Below, piece by piece: positions 15,564 to 23,227 of a stretch of DNA of 64,000 bases (position 1 is its first letter; every line of letters starts with the position of its first letter). The notes under the pieces are model-generated. The model was not told the DNA's origin. It ran no database searches and worked only from the letters and a program-made list of their open reading frames with translations. This stretch comes from UMGS1590 sp900552455. GTDB lineage: Bacteria > Bacillota > Peptococcia > Peptococcales > Peptococcaceae. Made by a program: the position numbers and the translations under genes. Location: assembly GCA_963931105.1 (NCBI GenBank), contig OZ007004.1, forward strand, positions 1 through 64,000. The letters run 5' to 3'.

Positions 15564-16457
15564 TTACCAGCCGCCGCCGTACATATCGTGGTTGACCTGT
15601 GCCGTGTAGTGGTTGTTCATGGTAGTGGGCGCATTGAACAGCACCGTCAGCAGGTACTGCTTCATGTTGCGGACCTCGGTGGTGTTCTTGTGCATACACT
15701 CCATGACAAACTCAATGTGTCCGCTGTCCAGCTTCAAAAAGCGGGAGCGTACCACCTCATGGGGGAAGTCCGCACCGGCGATCCGGGTAGTTTTCCGTCT
15801 GGCGCAGACCGTTTCCACAATCAGCTCCACGATCTCATCCAGGTCCTCCCGGTAAGTGGCGAACTGCCTGCGCAGGTGGTCGTACTCGATGTTCTCCAGA
15901 ATCAATTCCCGATAATTCTGCATTTCCACCATCGACATCGCTTCCCTTCCTTTCCGTTCCGGCGGTTTTCCCGCCGTTGTTTCCCGGAAGGGAATGGAAT
16001 CGATACTTGATCCCTGAGTATTTGGTTTTTGAGTATTTAATTGCTCTATATTTAATTCTGCGGGCTTTTCCGTATCCGGTTTATCCAGATACGGGTTTTC
16101 CGTACCTGGTGAATCCGTATCTGGCGCAGCCGTATCCGGTGAAGGAATATCCGGCTTTTTGGGCTGGGGCTGTTCATAGATCACATACTCGGTGTCGCTG
16201 ATTCGCCCCTGGGCGTCCCTCAGCTGATGGCGGACGATGTAGCCCTCCCGTTCCAGTTCCCGCAGCGCCCCGCCGATGGCGTCCACGCCCTCCTTGCAGA
16301 TTTTCGCAAGGCCACGAGTGGTATAGTTCCAGTCATCCGGCAGGGAAAGCATCATGGATAAAAGCCCCTTGGCTTTCAGGGACAACGCCACGTTGCGAAG
16401 ATGATGGTTGCTCATTACGGTATAATCTCTGGTCCGTTCAATGCGAAATACGGCCAT
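15564..16457 (-). CDS. Replication initiator-like protein (RepA_N/DUF6017 type)
   Basis: The 297-residue protein has an N-terminal winged helix (TVMSNHHLRNVALSLKAKG, then GALRELEREGYIVRHQLRD) typical of helix-turn-helix initiators of Firmicutes plasmids and elements. A low-complexity linker rich in P, D, T and E follows, then a C-terminal domain of ~130 residues (VEMQNYRELILENIEYDHL) of the DUF6017 type. ATG 16457 was chosen because the AAGGAG site is 8 bases upstream of it; a GTG three codons earlier overlaps the site. With parAB next to it, it suggests the outer element can replicate as an episome for part of its cycle. Confidence 0.75.
   Translation of the reverse strand: MAVFRIERTRDYTVMSNHHLRNVALSLKAKGLLSMMLSLPDDWNYTTRGLAKICKEGVDAIGGALRELEREGYIVRHQLRDAQGRISDTEYVIYEQPQPKKPDIPSPDTAAPDTDSPGTENPYLDKPDTEKPAELNIEQLNTQKPNTQGSSIDSIPFRETTAGKPPERKGREAMSMVEMQNYRELILENIEYDHLRRQFATYREDLDEIVELIVETVCARRKTTRIAGADFPHEVVRSRFLKLDSGHIEFVMECMHKNTTEVRNMKQYLLTVLFNAPTTMNNHYTAQVNHDMYGGGW
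16071..16154. repeat. Degenerate tandem repeat encoding a Pro-Asp-Thr linker
   Basis: Imperfect 15-18-bp units around CGTATCCGGT recur five or six times and encode the P-D-T/P-Y-L-D-K-P-D-T-E-K-P linker between the two domains of the initiator-like protein. The units keep the reading frame. Confidence 0.6.
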
Positions 16458-16521
16458 TAGTTTCACTCCTTCCTGTTCTCAGGGCATGAAAAAAGCCGCA
16501 ATCCAAAATGAATTGCGGCGG

Positions 16522-16713
16522 TCAGCTGCTGTGGGGCCGCTTTCTCCGGCCATAAGGCGGCTTGGGCAGTGGCGGCGTGTCGAACAGGCTTTTCTCCTTG
16601 AAAAACGGAAGGTTATCAACAATCTGGTCAATTTCAATAGGTTCCATATCGTGCTGGGACTGGCAGCACTCCCGGATGGCATCCTGGATGCTTTTTACTG
16701 TACACATATTCAT
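16522..16713 (-). CDS. Small acidic element protein, unknown
   Basis: A 63-residue frame, MNMCTVKSIQDAIRECCQS at the start and a basic proline-rich tail (PPLPKPPYGRRKRPHSS). A strong AAAGGAA ribosome site precedes it. I recognise no family. It lies between parB-side genes and the initiator-like gene in the same direction, so it is probably co-transcribed with them. Confidence 0.55.
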   Translation of the reverse strand: MNMCTVKSIQDAIRECCQSQHDMEPIEIDQIVDNLPFFKEKSLFDTPPLPKPPYGRRKRPHSS

Positions 16714-16736
16714 TCCTTTCTTTCCTGGGCGTTTGT

Positions 16737-17015
16737 TTACGAGTGACGGTGGTGTTTTTTCGGTTTGAAATCGAGGATATGTCCCTCGATAATGCGGGCG
16801 TACCGCTTAATCTTGATTTCCCGGCGCCGCTGGCTCAAAAGAGCGGCCTGATACCCATCCTCAGTCAAAAACAGGCGCATCTCATCGCCGGGGCTGCCAT
16901 AGGCGGCGCGGGGAGAGCGAACGGAGAACTCAATCATCCAGCGGGTCTCATCCCGAAATCGCTCTACGGCGAGAATGTTATGTCCTTTCAGCTCCCTGGC
17001 TGAAATATCCCTCAT
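16737..17015 (-). CDS. Conserved element protein, paralogue of the gene at 14463
   Basis: The 92-residue protein (MRDISARELKGHNILAVER at the start, RLFLTEDGYQAALLSQ in the centre, a His/Lys-rich end) is related block for block to the protein encoded at 14463-14768. ATG 17015 has an AAAGGAG site and begins 15 bases after the parB stop. Unknown function; the retention of two diverged copies in one element suggests distinct roles. Confidence 0.7.
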   Translation of the reverse strand: MRDISARELKGHNILAVERFRDETRWMIEFSVRSPRAAYGSPGDEMRLFLTEDGYQAALLSQRRREIKIKRYARIIEGHILDFKPKKHHRHS

Positions 17016-17029
17016 AGGCAACTCCTTTC

Positions 17030-17959
17030 TCAGCGGTCGTGCTGCTGCTGGCGGCGGCGCTGCCACTGTTCCAGCAGTTTGATGATGGTCTCCTGCATCC
17101 TGGCTGGCGTGTAGCTCTTGGGAAAATACTTCCGCAGGGTATCACTGGTGAAGGTGACTTTATCCAAGTCGCTTTTCTTTTCCTCACTCATAATGGCCCG
17201 CATCACGTCGATGTTGAGGCGGCCTTCCTGGCTGAATTTTTTCAGCCGCTGGGCCTGGGAGAGAGAAGGGGTGGCCTGCTCACTGTCCATCGCGTCCAGA
17301 AGGTTAACTTGTTCTTCTTTTTTGAGGAAAGACAACTCATAAGCCGGATTGAAGGCGATTTTCTTCTCGTCCACCATGTCCAGCAGTTCGGGAATCAGCT
17401 CAGTCAGGCGGATGTAACGCTGAACCTGTCGCTGGCTTTCACCAGCTTGATTTGCCACAAGAGAGATTGACGTTTGCGACTTCTCGCCAACTTGGCGAGA
17501 AGTTAAATCTGACCGCTCGCCCTGATGCTTGATAGCCTCCAGCTTCATGCGATAAGCAAAAGCCCGCTCACTGGGGAGCAGGCTTTCCCGCTGTAAGTTG
17601 CTGTCTACCATGATGATGGTGGCCTGGTCGTCGTCCAGGTCCCGAACAATCACCGGCATAGTCTCTTTGCCCGCCAGTTCGCTGGCCCGGTGCCGCCGGT
17701 GTCCGGCTACCAGCTCATAGCCACCGTTAGGGTCTGGCCGTGCAATGGCTGGAACCAGTACGCCGTACTGCCTGATGCTGTCTGCGGTCTCCATCATGGC
17801 ATCGTCATCCTTGACTTTGAAGGGATGGTCCTTGAAAGGGTGCAATTCAGACAACGGTATATCCATAACCTTTTCCCGTTGGGCGTCGGTACGGCTTTCC
17901 TCGGTGGAAAACAGGTCATCGACCGAGGCCAGTTCTACTTTTTTCGCGCTGCTTTTCAA
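17030..17959 (-). CDS. parB: ParB-family partition protein
   Basis: At 309 residues it has the full ParB layout: the N-terminal nuclease-like/CTPase domain (IPLSELHPFKDHPFKVKDD, then ELVAGHRRHRASELAG, the GHRR motif) and a central helix-turn-helix (TSRQVGEKSQTSISLVANQ). A basic glutamine-rich C-terminus follows. The start is TTG at 17959, 9 bases after GGAGG, and lies 44 bases inside the end of parA, so the two are coupled. It would load on a parS site; a 25-bp palindrome inside this gene is a candidate. Confidence 0.92.
   Translation of the reverse strand: MKSSAKKVELASVDDLFSTEESRTDAQREKVMDIPLSELHPFKDHPFKVKDDDAMMETADSIRQYGVLVPAIARPDPNGGYELVAGHRRHRASELAGKETMPVIVRDLDDDQATIIMVDSNLQRESLLPSERAFAYRMKLEAIKHQGERSDLTSRQVGEKSQTSISLVANQAGESQRQVQRYIRLTELIPELLDMVDEKKIAFNPAYELSFLKKEEQVNLLDAMDSEQATPSLSQAQRLKKFSQEGRLNIDVMRAIMSEEKKSDLDKVTFTSDTLRKYFPKSYTPARMQETIIKLLEQWQRRRQQQHDR
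17478..17502. promoter_or_regulatory. Perfect 12-bp palindrome inside parB, candidate parS
   Basis: ACTTCTCGCCAA (17478-17489) and TTGGCGAGAAGT (17491-17502) are exact inverted copies around one base, in the codons for the helix-turn-helix region of ParB. It is the strongest palindrome seen near parAB. A centromere function is inferred; it does not match the chromosomal parS consensus. Confidence 0.5.
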
Positions 17960-18737
17960 GTTTCAACACCTCCTTCGTCAGATTTTTGTACCCCTCGGCC
18001 ACCTTGCCGCCGGGGTCGTGAGCATAAATACTCTTGCCCTCGGCGCTGGTCTCTTTGGCCCGGACCGAGTGGGGGATCTCGGTGCCGAACACCTTGATTT
18101 TGCTGCCATAGGTCTCCCGCAGCAGGGCGGCAATCTCCCTGGCGAAATTGGTGCGGTTGTCCACCATCGTCAGCAGGATACCGTCGATCTGGAGCTTCGG
18201 GTTCAGCTGTCGCTTGACCTTGTTGATGGTAGACAGCAGCTGCTCCAACCCCTTGGCAGGCAGATACTCCGCCTGGACGGGGACTATGATCCTGTTGGCG
18301 GCGGCCAAAGCATTGACCGTGAGCATCCCCAGGGAGGGCTGGCAGTCAATGAGAATATGGGAATACTGTCCCTTCACGGTGTCCAGATACTGCCGCAGAA
18401 TGGTCTCCCGGCTCATGGCGTTCACCAGCGACACCTCCATACCGGACAGCTGGATGTCAGCGGGCATCAGGTCCACGCCCTCCGGGTGGTGCAGGATGCC
18501 CTCGCCGGGTTTGATCGGTTCATCCATCAGGATGCGGCCCATTGCGTCCGAGAGGGTGAAGGGCAGCTTGTCCGGCTGGGAATTGCCCAGGCTGATGGTC
18601 AGGCTGGCCTGCGGGTCAGCATCCACCAGCAGGACCTTCTTCCCGGCCTGGGCCAGCCCGATGCCTAAGTTGGCGCAAGTGGTCGTCTTTCCGACGCCGC
18701 CTTTCTGGTTGGCGACGGCGATGATTTGTGTGTTCAT
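17916..18737 (-). CDS. parA: ParA/Soj-family partition ATPase
   Basis: The 273-residue protein carries the deviant Walker A KGGVGKTTTCANLG at ~12-25, the VDADPQASLT switch (~40) and the ILIDCQPSLGMLTVNAL block. These define ParA/Soj-type ATPases that move DNA with ParB. No N-terminal helix-turn-helix is present, so it is the short type. ATG 18737 follows AGGAGG; the open frame upstream lacks a ribosome site. It heads the parA-parB operon of the outer element. Confidence 0.93.
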   Translation of the reverse strand: MNTQIIAVANQKGGVGKTTTCANLGIGLAQAGKKVLLVDADPQASLTISLGNSQPDKLPFTLSDAMGRILMDEPIKPGEGILHHPEGVDLMPADIQLSGMEVSLVNAMSRETILRQYLDTVKGQYSHILIDCQPSLGMLTVNALAAANRIIVPVQAEYLPAKGLEQLLSTINKVKRQLNPKLQIDGILLTMVDNRTNFAREIAALLRETYGSKIKVFGTEIPHSVRAKETSAEGKSIYAHDPGGKVAEGYKNLTKEVLKLEKQREKSRTGLGR

Positions 18738-18815
18738 TGTGTCACCTCCTGGCAGGCATAAAAAATAGGCGATCATTTCTGAACGCCTACTTATTACCTA
18801 TTATTATAGTAAGGA

Positions 18816-19058
18816 CTAAACCTGTACTTTCAGTTGTTCTCTGTATTCAGCGTAGTGTTCACTGAGTACATAGTCAATCACCCAGTCCTTTGGAATAAGG
18901 TAGGTGTGACGGATGTAGTAGTGTTTTACACGGTTTTCTCGCATCAACTTTCGGGCCGTAGTATCGCCAATTCCTCCAAGCATCTGGCGAAATTGGATGA
19001 GTGTCACCACAGTAGGATATTCCGTGTAAAGCTGCTCATAATATTTCCTGTTTTTCAT
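18816..19058 (-). CDS. Small helix-turn-helix (excisionase-type) protein
   Basis: This 80-residue protein reads MKNRKYYEQLYTEYPTVVT at the start, then QFRQMLGGIGDTTARKLMR and a YIRHTYLIPKDWVIDYVL wing: the helix-turn-helix_17/Xis layout. The GGGAG ribosome site supports ATG 19058. It is the gene nearest the tRNA-Leu junction, where recombination-directionality genes often lie. The adjacent 19059-19377 stretch has no gene that I can support; it is where element-end recombination sites would be. Confidence 0.75.
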   Translation of the reverse strand: MKNRKYYEQLYTEYPTVVTLIQFRQMLGGIGDTTARKLMRENRVKHYYIRHTYLIPKDWVIDYVLSEHYAEYREQLKVQV

Positions 19059-19377
19059 TGTATCAGCTCCCAAAAAACGTATTGTCAACAACGGGTAAAA
19101 CTGCTACAATGACTTTTGTATTAAAACGGCAGTAACAAAAGAATCATAATTAAGTTCGTGGGCATCCTGCATACATCCCTTCAACATCCCGCATACGGTT
19201 CAAAATCAGCTCCAAAGCGGTTGAAATTTGGATGGCTGGGAAATGCCCGGTTTTTAAGGCTTTTGTTCTGGAAATGCCGATTTTATCAGTGTTTCAGCGG
19301 TTTTTAGCTTCGCGGAAGGTGTCCGAAAAGTCCGGTTGGTTCCACTACAGGGTAGCAGGTTCGGGGTTGTCCCCAAA

Positions 19378-19430
19378 ACTCAAAATCCGTTGGGCTAACA
19401 CCCGTGTGGGTTCGAATCCCACCGCTGGCA
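19378..19430 (+). tRNA. 3' fragment of a tRNA-Leu gene (attachment-site remnant)
   Basis: From the anticodon loop (CTCAAAA, anticodon CAA) the sequence continues with the anticodon 3' arm, variable loop (TTGGGCTAACACCCG), the T arm GTGGGTTCGAATCCCAC and the acceptor 3' strand CGCTGGCA. The 5' half (a GCCAGCG acceptor strand, D arm) is absent upstream, so this is not a working tRNA. Elements that insert in a tRNA leave exactly this at the far junction, so the intact copy is expected at the left end of the outer element, outside the window. Confidence 0.82.
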
Positions 19431-19436
19431 TCACAG

Positions 19437-19467
19437 CCGCTTGCAGAAAATCTGCGAGCGGTTTTTT
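19437..19467 (+). terminator. Original terminator of the tRNA-Leu gene
   Basis: CCGCTTGCAG (19437-19446) pairs with CTGCGAGCGG (19452-19461) with one G-U pair, followed by six T residues, right after the tRNA fragment. Confidence 0.8.
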
Positions 19468-19506
19468 GTTTGTTTCGAAAAATAGCTTCCTCCCAGAACA
19501 CAAAAA

Positions 19507-19550
19507 ACCTGCAACGAGCACTGTGCAACTGCACCATCCTCGCCGCAGGT
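19507..19550 (-). terminator. Terminator after the small membrane protein gene
   Basis: ACCTGCAACGAG (19507-19518) and CTCGCCGCAGGT (19539-19550) pair with two G-U or mismatched positions. T-rich (minus) and T-rich (plus) flanks suggest use in both directions. Confidence 0.6.
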
Positions 19551-19571
19551 CTTTTTCATAAATGCGCGCTG

Positions 19572-19802
19572 TCAGACAAGCAACCAGATCACCACGCAGA
19601 GCATCGTGATCACATAGATCGCCAGGAACACGAGCTTCGCCTTCACGGGATACGGCCGCAGCAGGCAGATATCCAGCACAAGCATTGTCGTCACGCCGCA
19701 GAGCAGCCCCCAGAGGAGCATCCCCGAAAGCTGCCACACCGGCAGCGCGATCAGGATCCCCAGCAGAATGATGATCACACGCAGCATATTCTTTGAAACC
19801 AT
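19572..19802 (-). CDS. Small membrane protein, unknown
   Basis: A 76-residue protein made of about three hydrophobic segments (7-25, 28-48, 56-76) joined by a short basic loop (RPYPVKAK). No family recognised. A GGGGAGAGG-like site precedes ATG 19802, and it follows the cardiolipin synthase gene by 12 bases, so the two are probably one transcript ending at the hairpin 19507-19550. Confidence 0.7.
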   Translation of the reverse strand: MVSKNMLRVIIILLGILIALPVWQLSGMLLWGLLCGVTTMLVLDICLLRPYPVKAKLVFLAIYVITMLCVVIWLLV

Positions 19803-19814
19803 GGTCCTCTCCCC

Positions 19815-21383
19815 TTACATCAACGGCCCAAACACGCGCATCAGCCGCCCGAAGGCGCGCTTGTAAAGCGGGAAAGCGCCGTACGTTTTGAGATAAATGC
19901 GCTCGCTTTTGGCCAGCGTCTGCTGGAAATCCTCCTCCGCAGCAGCGGCGATCTCGTGATCGTAGAGGAGCACGCCGTTCTCAAAATGCAAAAACAGGCT
20001 GCGGAAATCCAGGTTCACGGAGCCCACTGTCGCCACGCAGTCGTCGCTCACAAACATTTTTGAGTGCAGAAATCCCGGCGTAAATTCGTAGATCTTGATC
20101 CCTGCCCGCAAGAGCTCCGGATAGTAGCTGCGCGCGATCATGAAGACGATCTTTTTGTCCGGGATATGCGGCAGCATCAGCACCACTTCGATCCCGCGCT
20201 GCGCGGCAAATTCCAGCGATTTGCGCAGGCGTTCGTCCAGGATCAGATACGGCGTCATGATGTGGACATAATCCTCCGCCAGATCCAAGAGCTGGCAGTA
20301 CACATTCGAGGCGGTGTCGTGGTTGTTTTCCGGCGCGTCAGCATACGGCGCAAGAATACTGTCGCTCGGCGGCTGCTGCGGGTCGATGTGCATATAATTG
20401 CCGTAGGCGTCGGTTTTCCAGTCCGCTGCCACATCCCACACCTGCATGAACATCGCCGTCAACGACTGCACACCATTTCCTGTGATGCGCAGGCCTGCGT
20501 CCTTCCAATAGCCGAAGCGGTTGATCAGGTTCGCGTATTCGTCTGCGAGATTGAACCCGCCTGTGTAGCCCACCTTGCCGTCAATGACGGTGATCTTGCG
20601 GTGGTCGCGGTTGTTCTGGTACGACGACAGGATCGGCCGGATCGGCGAGAACACACAGCACTGGATCCCCATTTCATTGATGCGCTCGGCGTAATGCTTC
20701 GGCAGCTTGAGCCCGCAGAGCCCGTCGTACATGAAGCGGACCTCCACGCCCTCTGCCGCCTTGCGGCTGAGAATATCCAAGAGCTGTTCCATGACCTTCC
20801 CCTCGTGCACGATGAAATATTCCATGAAAATAAATTTCTCCGCCTTCTCAAGATCGGCAAACAGCGCCTCGATGGCTTCTTCCCCGGTGCTGAAATAGGT
20901 CACATCCTTGCCGTAATACGTCGGATAGCGACACGTCGTCGCCAGATAGCGGAAAAGCCCCACATATTTGTTGTCCATCTGCGCCAGATCCCGCCGCGCA
21001 TCCTCGTTGTCCACCAGATGCAGCTCTGTCAGGAGCTCCTTTTCATGCACCTGCGCCGTCAGATGCGCCGTTCCCGGCACAAGCCGGATGACAATGTACA
21101 TGATCAGCGCCACCGCCGGCATCAACGCCAACAGCGTCAGCCAGGCGATCTGGTAGGAATTGTGCGGACAGCGCAGCACGATATAGCTGATCATCAGCAC
21201 CGTCAGCGCCACCAACACAAACTGAAACGCCACAGCGTAATGCTGGCCCAGCTTGTTGGTGATGAGAAAATAAAACGCGCTCCACGCCACCACCTGCAGG
21301 ATCAGCAGGATCGCTGTCAGAAAAAATGAGTTGTTGACCGCCGTCAGACTTGTCTGGCGAATTTTTTCCTTTTCATTTGCCAC
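19815..21383 (-). CDS. cls: Cardiolipin synthase (phospholipase D family)
   Basis: The enzyme joins two phosphatidylglycerol molecules to cardiolipin at the membrane. The 522-residue protein has two N-terminal membrane segments (~15-40, 47-68) and two HKD motifs of the phospholipase D superfamily: HRKITVIDGKVGYTGGFN in the first half and HSKMFVSDDCVATVGSVNLD in the second. Start is GTG 21383, 8 bases from AGGAGG; a frame 14 codons longer has no ribosome site. A good promoter lies at 21438-21466. It is the first chromosomal gene after the mobile region with a clear role. Confidence 0.93.
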   Translation of the reverse strand: MANEKEKIRQTSLTAVNNSFFLTAILLILQVVAWSAFYFLITNKLGQHYAVAFQFVLVALTVLMISYIVLRCPHNSYQIAWLTLLALMPAVALIMYIVIRLVPGTAHLTAQVHEKELLTELHLVDNEDARRDLAQMDNKYVGLFRYLATTCRYPTYYGKDVTYFSTGEEAIEALFADLEKAEKFIFMEYFIVHEGKVMEQLLDILSRKAAEGVEVRFMYDGLCGLKLPKHYAERINEMGIQCCVFSPIRPILSSYQNNRDHRKITVIDGKVGYTGGFNLADEYANLINRFGYWKDAGLRITGNGVQSLTAMFMQVWDVAADWKTDAYGNYMHIDPQQPPSDSILAPYADAPENNHDTASNVYCQLLDLAEDYVHIMTPYLILDERLRKSLEFAAQRGIEVVLMLPHIPDKKIVFMIARSYYPELLRAGIKIYEFTPGFLHSKMFVSDDCVATVGSVNLDFRSLFLHFENGVLLYDHEIAAAAEEDFQQTLAKSERIYLKTYGAFPLYKRAFGRLMRVFGPLM

Positions 21384-21437
21384 AAGCCACTCCTCCTTTT
21401 TGCGCACAGATAAACAGTTGCGCAATAGTTACATACA

Positions 21438-21466
21438 ATACTAATTCAATACGGAATCCTTGTCAA
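21438..21466 (-). promoter_or_regulatory. Promoter of the cardiolipin synthase operon
   Basis: TTGACA (21466-21461) and TAGTAT (21443-21438) on the minus strand are 17 bp apart, 55 bases before the GTG start. Confidence 0.7.
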
Positions 21467-21506
21467 CCGCCACCAGCGCCGATTCCGCCGCCACACAAGA
21501 AAAAAG

Positions 21507-21527
21507 CACCCCGCTGCGCGCGGGGTG
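21507..21527 (-). terminator. Terminator of the rubrerythrin gene
   Basis: CACCCCG (21507-21513) and CGGGGTG (21521-21527) with a GC-rich loop, followed on the minus strand by six T residues. Confidence 0.82.
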
Positions 21528-21537
21528 ATGGCGATTC

Positions 21538-22080
21538 TCAATAATTTTCAGCGAGCACTTCAAAATATGCCTGTGGATGGCTGCAGGCTGGGCAGATCTG
21601 TGGTGGTTCCTTGCCTTCAAAAATGTAGCCGCAGTTGTTGCATTTCCACTTCACAGCTTCATCTTTCTTGAAGGTCGTGCCGCCTTCGATGCCAGCCAAA
21701 AGCGCCAGGTAGCGTTTTTCGTGCGCAGCCTCAACCTGAGCGATCAGCTCCATGCGTGTAGCGATCTCGTCGAAGCCTTCTTCGCGCGCTTCTTCCGCCA
21801 TGCGCTTGTACATGTCCGTCCATTCGTAGTTTTCGCCGGCAGCTGCATCCTTGAGATTTTCCGGCGTACTCTTGATGGCGCCGCCCTGGAGATACTTGAA
21901 CCAGAGCTTTGCGTGTTCCATTTCATTTTTCGCCGTTTCTTCAAACAGCATCTGGATCTGCACATAACCATCCTTCTTTGCCTGGGAGGCATAGTAGGTG
22001 TATTTGTTACGCGCCTGGGATTCACCGGCAAAAGCTTCCTGCAGGTTTTTCTCTGTCTTAGTTCCTTTAAGATCTTTCAT
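21538..22080 (-). CDS. rbr: Rubrerythrin
   Basis: The 180-residue protein has the ferritin-like diiron domain (NLQEAFAGESQARNKYTYY; later YKRMAEEAREEGFDE and AAHEKRYLALL carry further ligands) and a C-terminal rubredoxin domain with two Cys pairs (WKCNNCGYIF and ICPACSHPQAYFE). Rubrerythrins reduce hydrogen peroxide in anaerobes, which supports an anaerobic life style for the host. ATG 22080 has a GGAGG site; conserved sequence starts there. Monocistronic, closed by a terminator. Confidence 0.95.
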   Translation of the reverse strand: MKDLKGTKTEKNLQEAFAGESQARNKYTYYASQAKKDGYVQIQMLFEETAKNEMEHAKLWFKYLQGGAIKSTPENLKDAAAGENYEWTDMYKRMAEEAREEGFDEIATRMELIAQVEAAHEKRYLALLAGIEGGTTFKKDEAVKWKCNNCGYIFEGKEPPQICPACSHPQAYFEVLAENY

Positions 22081-22169
22081 GGGTTTCCTCCAATTTTTGC
22101 GATTCGTAGTGTCCAGCTCCATATTTCTTCACAAGAAAGGATGCCCGCCAGATAAGGCGATCGCCTGGC

Positions 22170-22442
22170 TCACGACTCTGTGCGATTTGCCAGGCGATAG
22201 ATGTGGCCGTTTTTGTGAAGAGCGACCACGACGTTCCCGGTGACCAGGTCCACATAGTTGAACGAGAGCCGCCGCTCGCTTTCGTCGTCTGCTTTGACGA
22301 CAAACACATTGCGATAGGTGGCCTCCAGCTCGCCCTTGTGGTTGACGACACGGTTGCGCCCGATGTTCACATCAAGCTCGATCTCACAGCCCACAAACGG
22401 CTGCAGCGATCGTTTCACGCGGTCGATCGTCATCTTCGTCAT
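22170..22442 (-). CDS. veg: Veg family protein
   Basis: At 90 residues the protein has the Veg layout: MTIDRVKRSLQPFVGCEIE and GRNRVVNHKGELEATYRNVF. It is a small SH3-like barrel found throughout Bacillota; in Bacillus subtilis it stimulates biofilm formation, while its biochemical role is unsettled. Of four closely spaced Met codons, the one at 22442 has the best distance to the GAGAGG site. It has its own strong promoter (22468-22496). Confidence 0.9.
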   Translation of the reverse strand: MTKMTIDRVKRSLQPFVGCEIELDVNIGRNRVVNHKGELEATYRNVFVVKADDESERRLSFNYVDLVTGNVVVALHKNGHIYRLANRTES

Positions 22443-22467
22443 ATGCATCATCCTCTCTAGTATTTCA

Positions 22468-22496
22468 ATTATAGCACAAATCCGAGGACGCTGCAA
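22468..22496 (-). promoter_or_regulatory. Promoter of veg
   Basis: TTGCAG (22496-22491) and TATAAT (22473-22468) with exactly 17 bp between them, on the minus strand. Confidence 0.72.
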
Positions 22497-22564
22497 AAGA
22501 AAAATTAAATATTTTATCATTAACGCTTTTCCTTGTCAAGAAGTCCAGCGCATATTTCGCAGTG

Positions 22565-23053
22565 CTAATCGTTTGCGCCGATCTCCAGTTCTTCTCGCAT
22601 CATTTGTTCCAGACGGTCAATGTCTGGATACACAGTCTTAATCCCCTTTTTCCGCAGTCTCAGAATACGTCTCAAATTGTTTTCGATCTTTTTCTGGAGA
22701 TTAGCACTTACCGGAACGATTCGTCCACGACTCATATGAACATGGTCAATGTAGCGCTCTGTTATCGGAAACATATTTTGCAACAGAAAGGCTGCTTCAC
22801 GACCAGAATATATTCCTATTACAATCGTAAAGCAACGACCATATTTTTTCACCTGTTTATCACGAATCGTCCGATATTTTTCCACTCGACTACTAAGCGG
22901 AATCATCCACATGATAGAAGAATCCGGATCTTTGTAGCAATAAAACGTCGGTCGAAAAGCCCCACCTTCTTTATTTTGCATAAGTTTTTCGTCTTGAACT
23001 TTATCAAAATATGCATCCTTTATGTGATAAAGCAATCCTTTTTGAGCTGTCAT
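22565..23053 (-). CDS. ToxN/AbiQ-like type III toxin (endoribonuclease)
   Basis: The 162-residue protein matches ToxN-group toxins in size and motifs: YHIKDAYFDKVQDEKLMQN at the start, then RPTFYCYKD and MWMIPLSSRVEKYRTI. The conserved P-L-S/T-S stretch corresponds to the active-site region of ToxN. The context is decisive: on its 5' side lie a short terminator (23077-23098), two 47-bp tandem repeats (23111-23204) and a good promoter, which is the type III arrangement of an RNA antitoxin made by read-through control. Such systems can abort phage infection. The region is AT-rich compared with its neighbours, suggesting transfer. I assign the family from pattern, so CptN/TenpN groups remain possible. 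Confidence 0.75.
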   Translation of the reverse strand: MTAQKGLLYHIKDAYFDKVQDEKLMQNKEGGAFRPTFYCYKDPDSSIMWMIPLSSRVEKYRTIRDKQVKKYGRCFTIVIGIYSGREAAFLLQNMFPITERYIDHVHMSRGRIVPVSANLQKKIENNLRRILRLRKKGIKTVYPDIDRLEQMMREELEIGAND

Positions 23054-23076
23054 CGCACACCACCGCCTATAAAAAG

Positions 23077-23098
23077 AGCCCTACCTTGCGATAGGGCT
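23077..23098 (-). terminator. Terminator between the antitoxin RNA repeats and the toxin gene
   Basis: AGCCCTA and TAGGGCT form a 7-bp stem with an 8-base loop, followed on the minus strand by CTTTTTATA. In type III loci such a terminator limits toxin expression relative to the antitoxin RNA. Confidence 0.8.
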
Positions 23099-23110
23099 TG
23101 ATTTTCTAAC

Positions 23111-23204
23111 TGGATATTTATTCGTCGCGCTCCAGTTGGCGAACAATATTTTCGAATTGGATATTTATTCGTCGCACTCCAAGTGGCGAACAATATTTTC
23201 GAAA
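23111..23204 (-). ncRNA. ToxI-like RNA antitoxin: two 47-bp tandem repeats
   Basis: The unit TGGATATTTATTCGTCGCRC... (plus-strand view) occurs twice without spacer at 23111-23157 and 23158-23204; the copies differ at only four positions. They are transcribed toward the toxin from the promoter 23228-23256 and end at the terminator 23077-23098. In known type III systems each repeat is cut by the toxin and folds to a pseudoknot that blocks it. Confidence 0.75.
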
Positions 23205-23227
23205 CAGATTTCTCTGCTCATACATAC

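Noticed and set aside
19232..19737. Open frames crossing the tRNA-Leu fragment
   Set aside because: They translate tRNA and terminator sequence, a known source of false proteins, and have no ribosome site.
20064..21329. 421-codon frame opposite the cardiolipin synthase gene
   Set aside because: Antisense to a clear gene with two HKD motifs; His/Arg-rich nonsense composition.
23111..23204. Tandem repeats considered as a small CRISPR array
   Set aside because: The two 47-bp units touch without spacer, no cas genes are near, and a ToxN-like gene follows; a type III antitoxin fits better.
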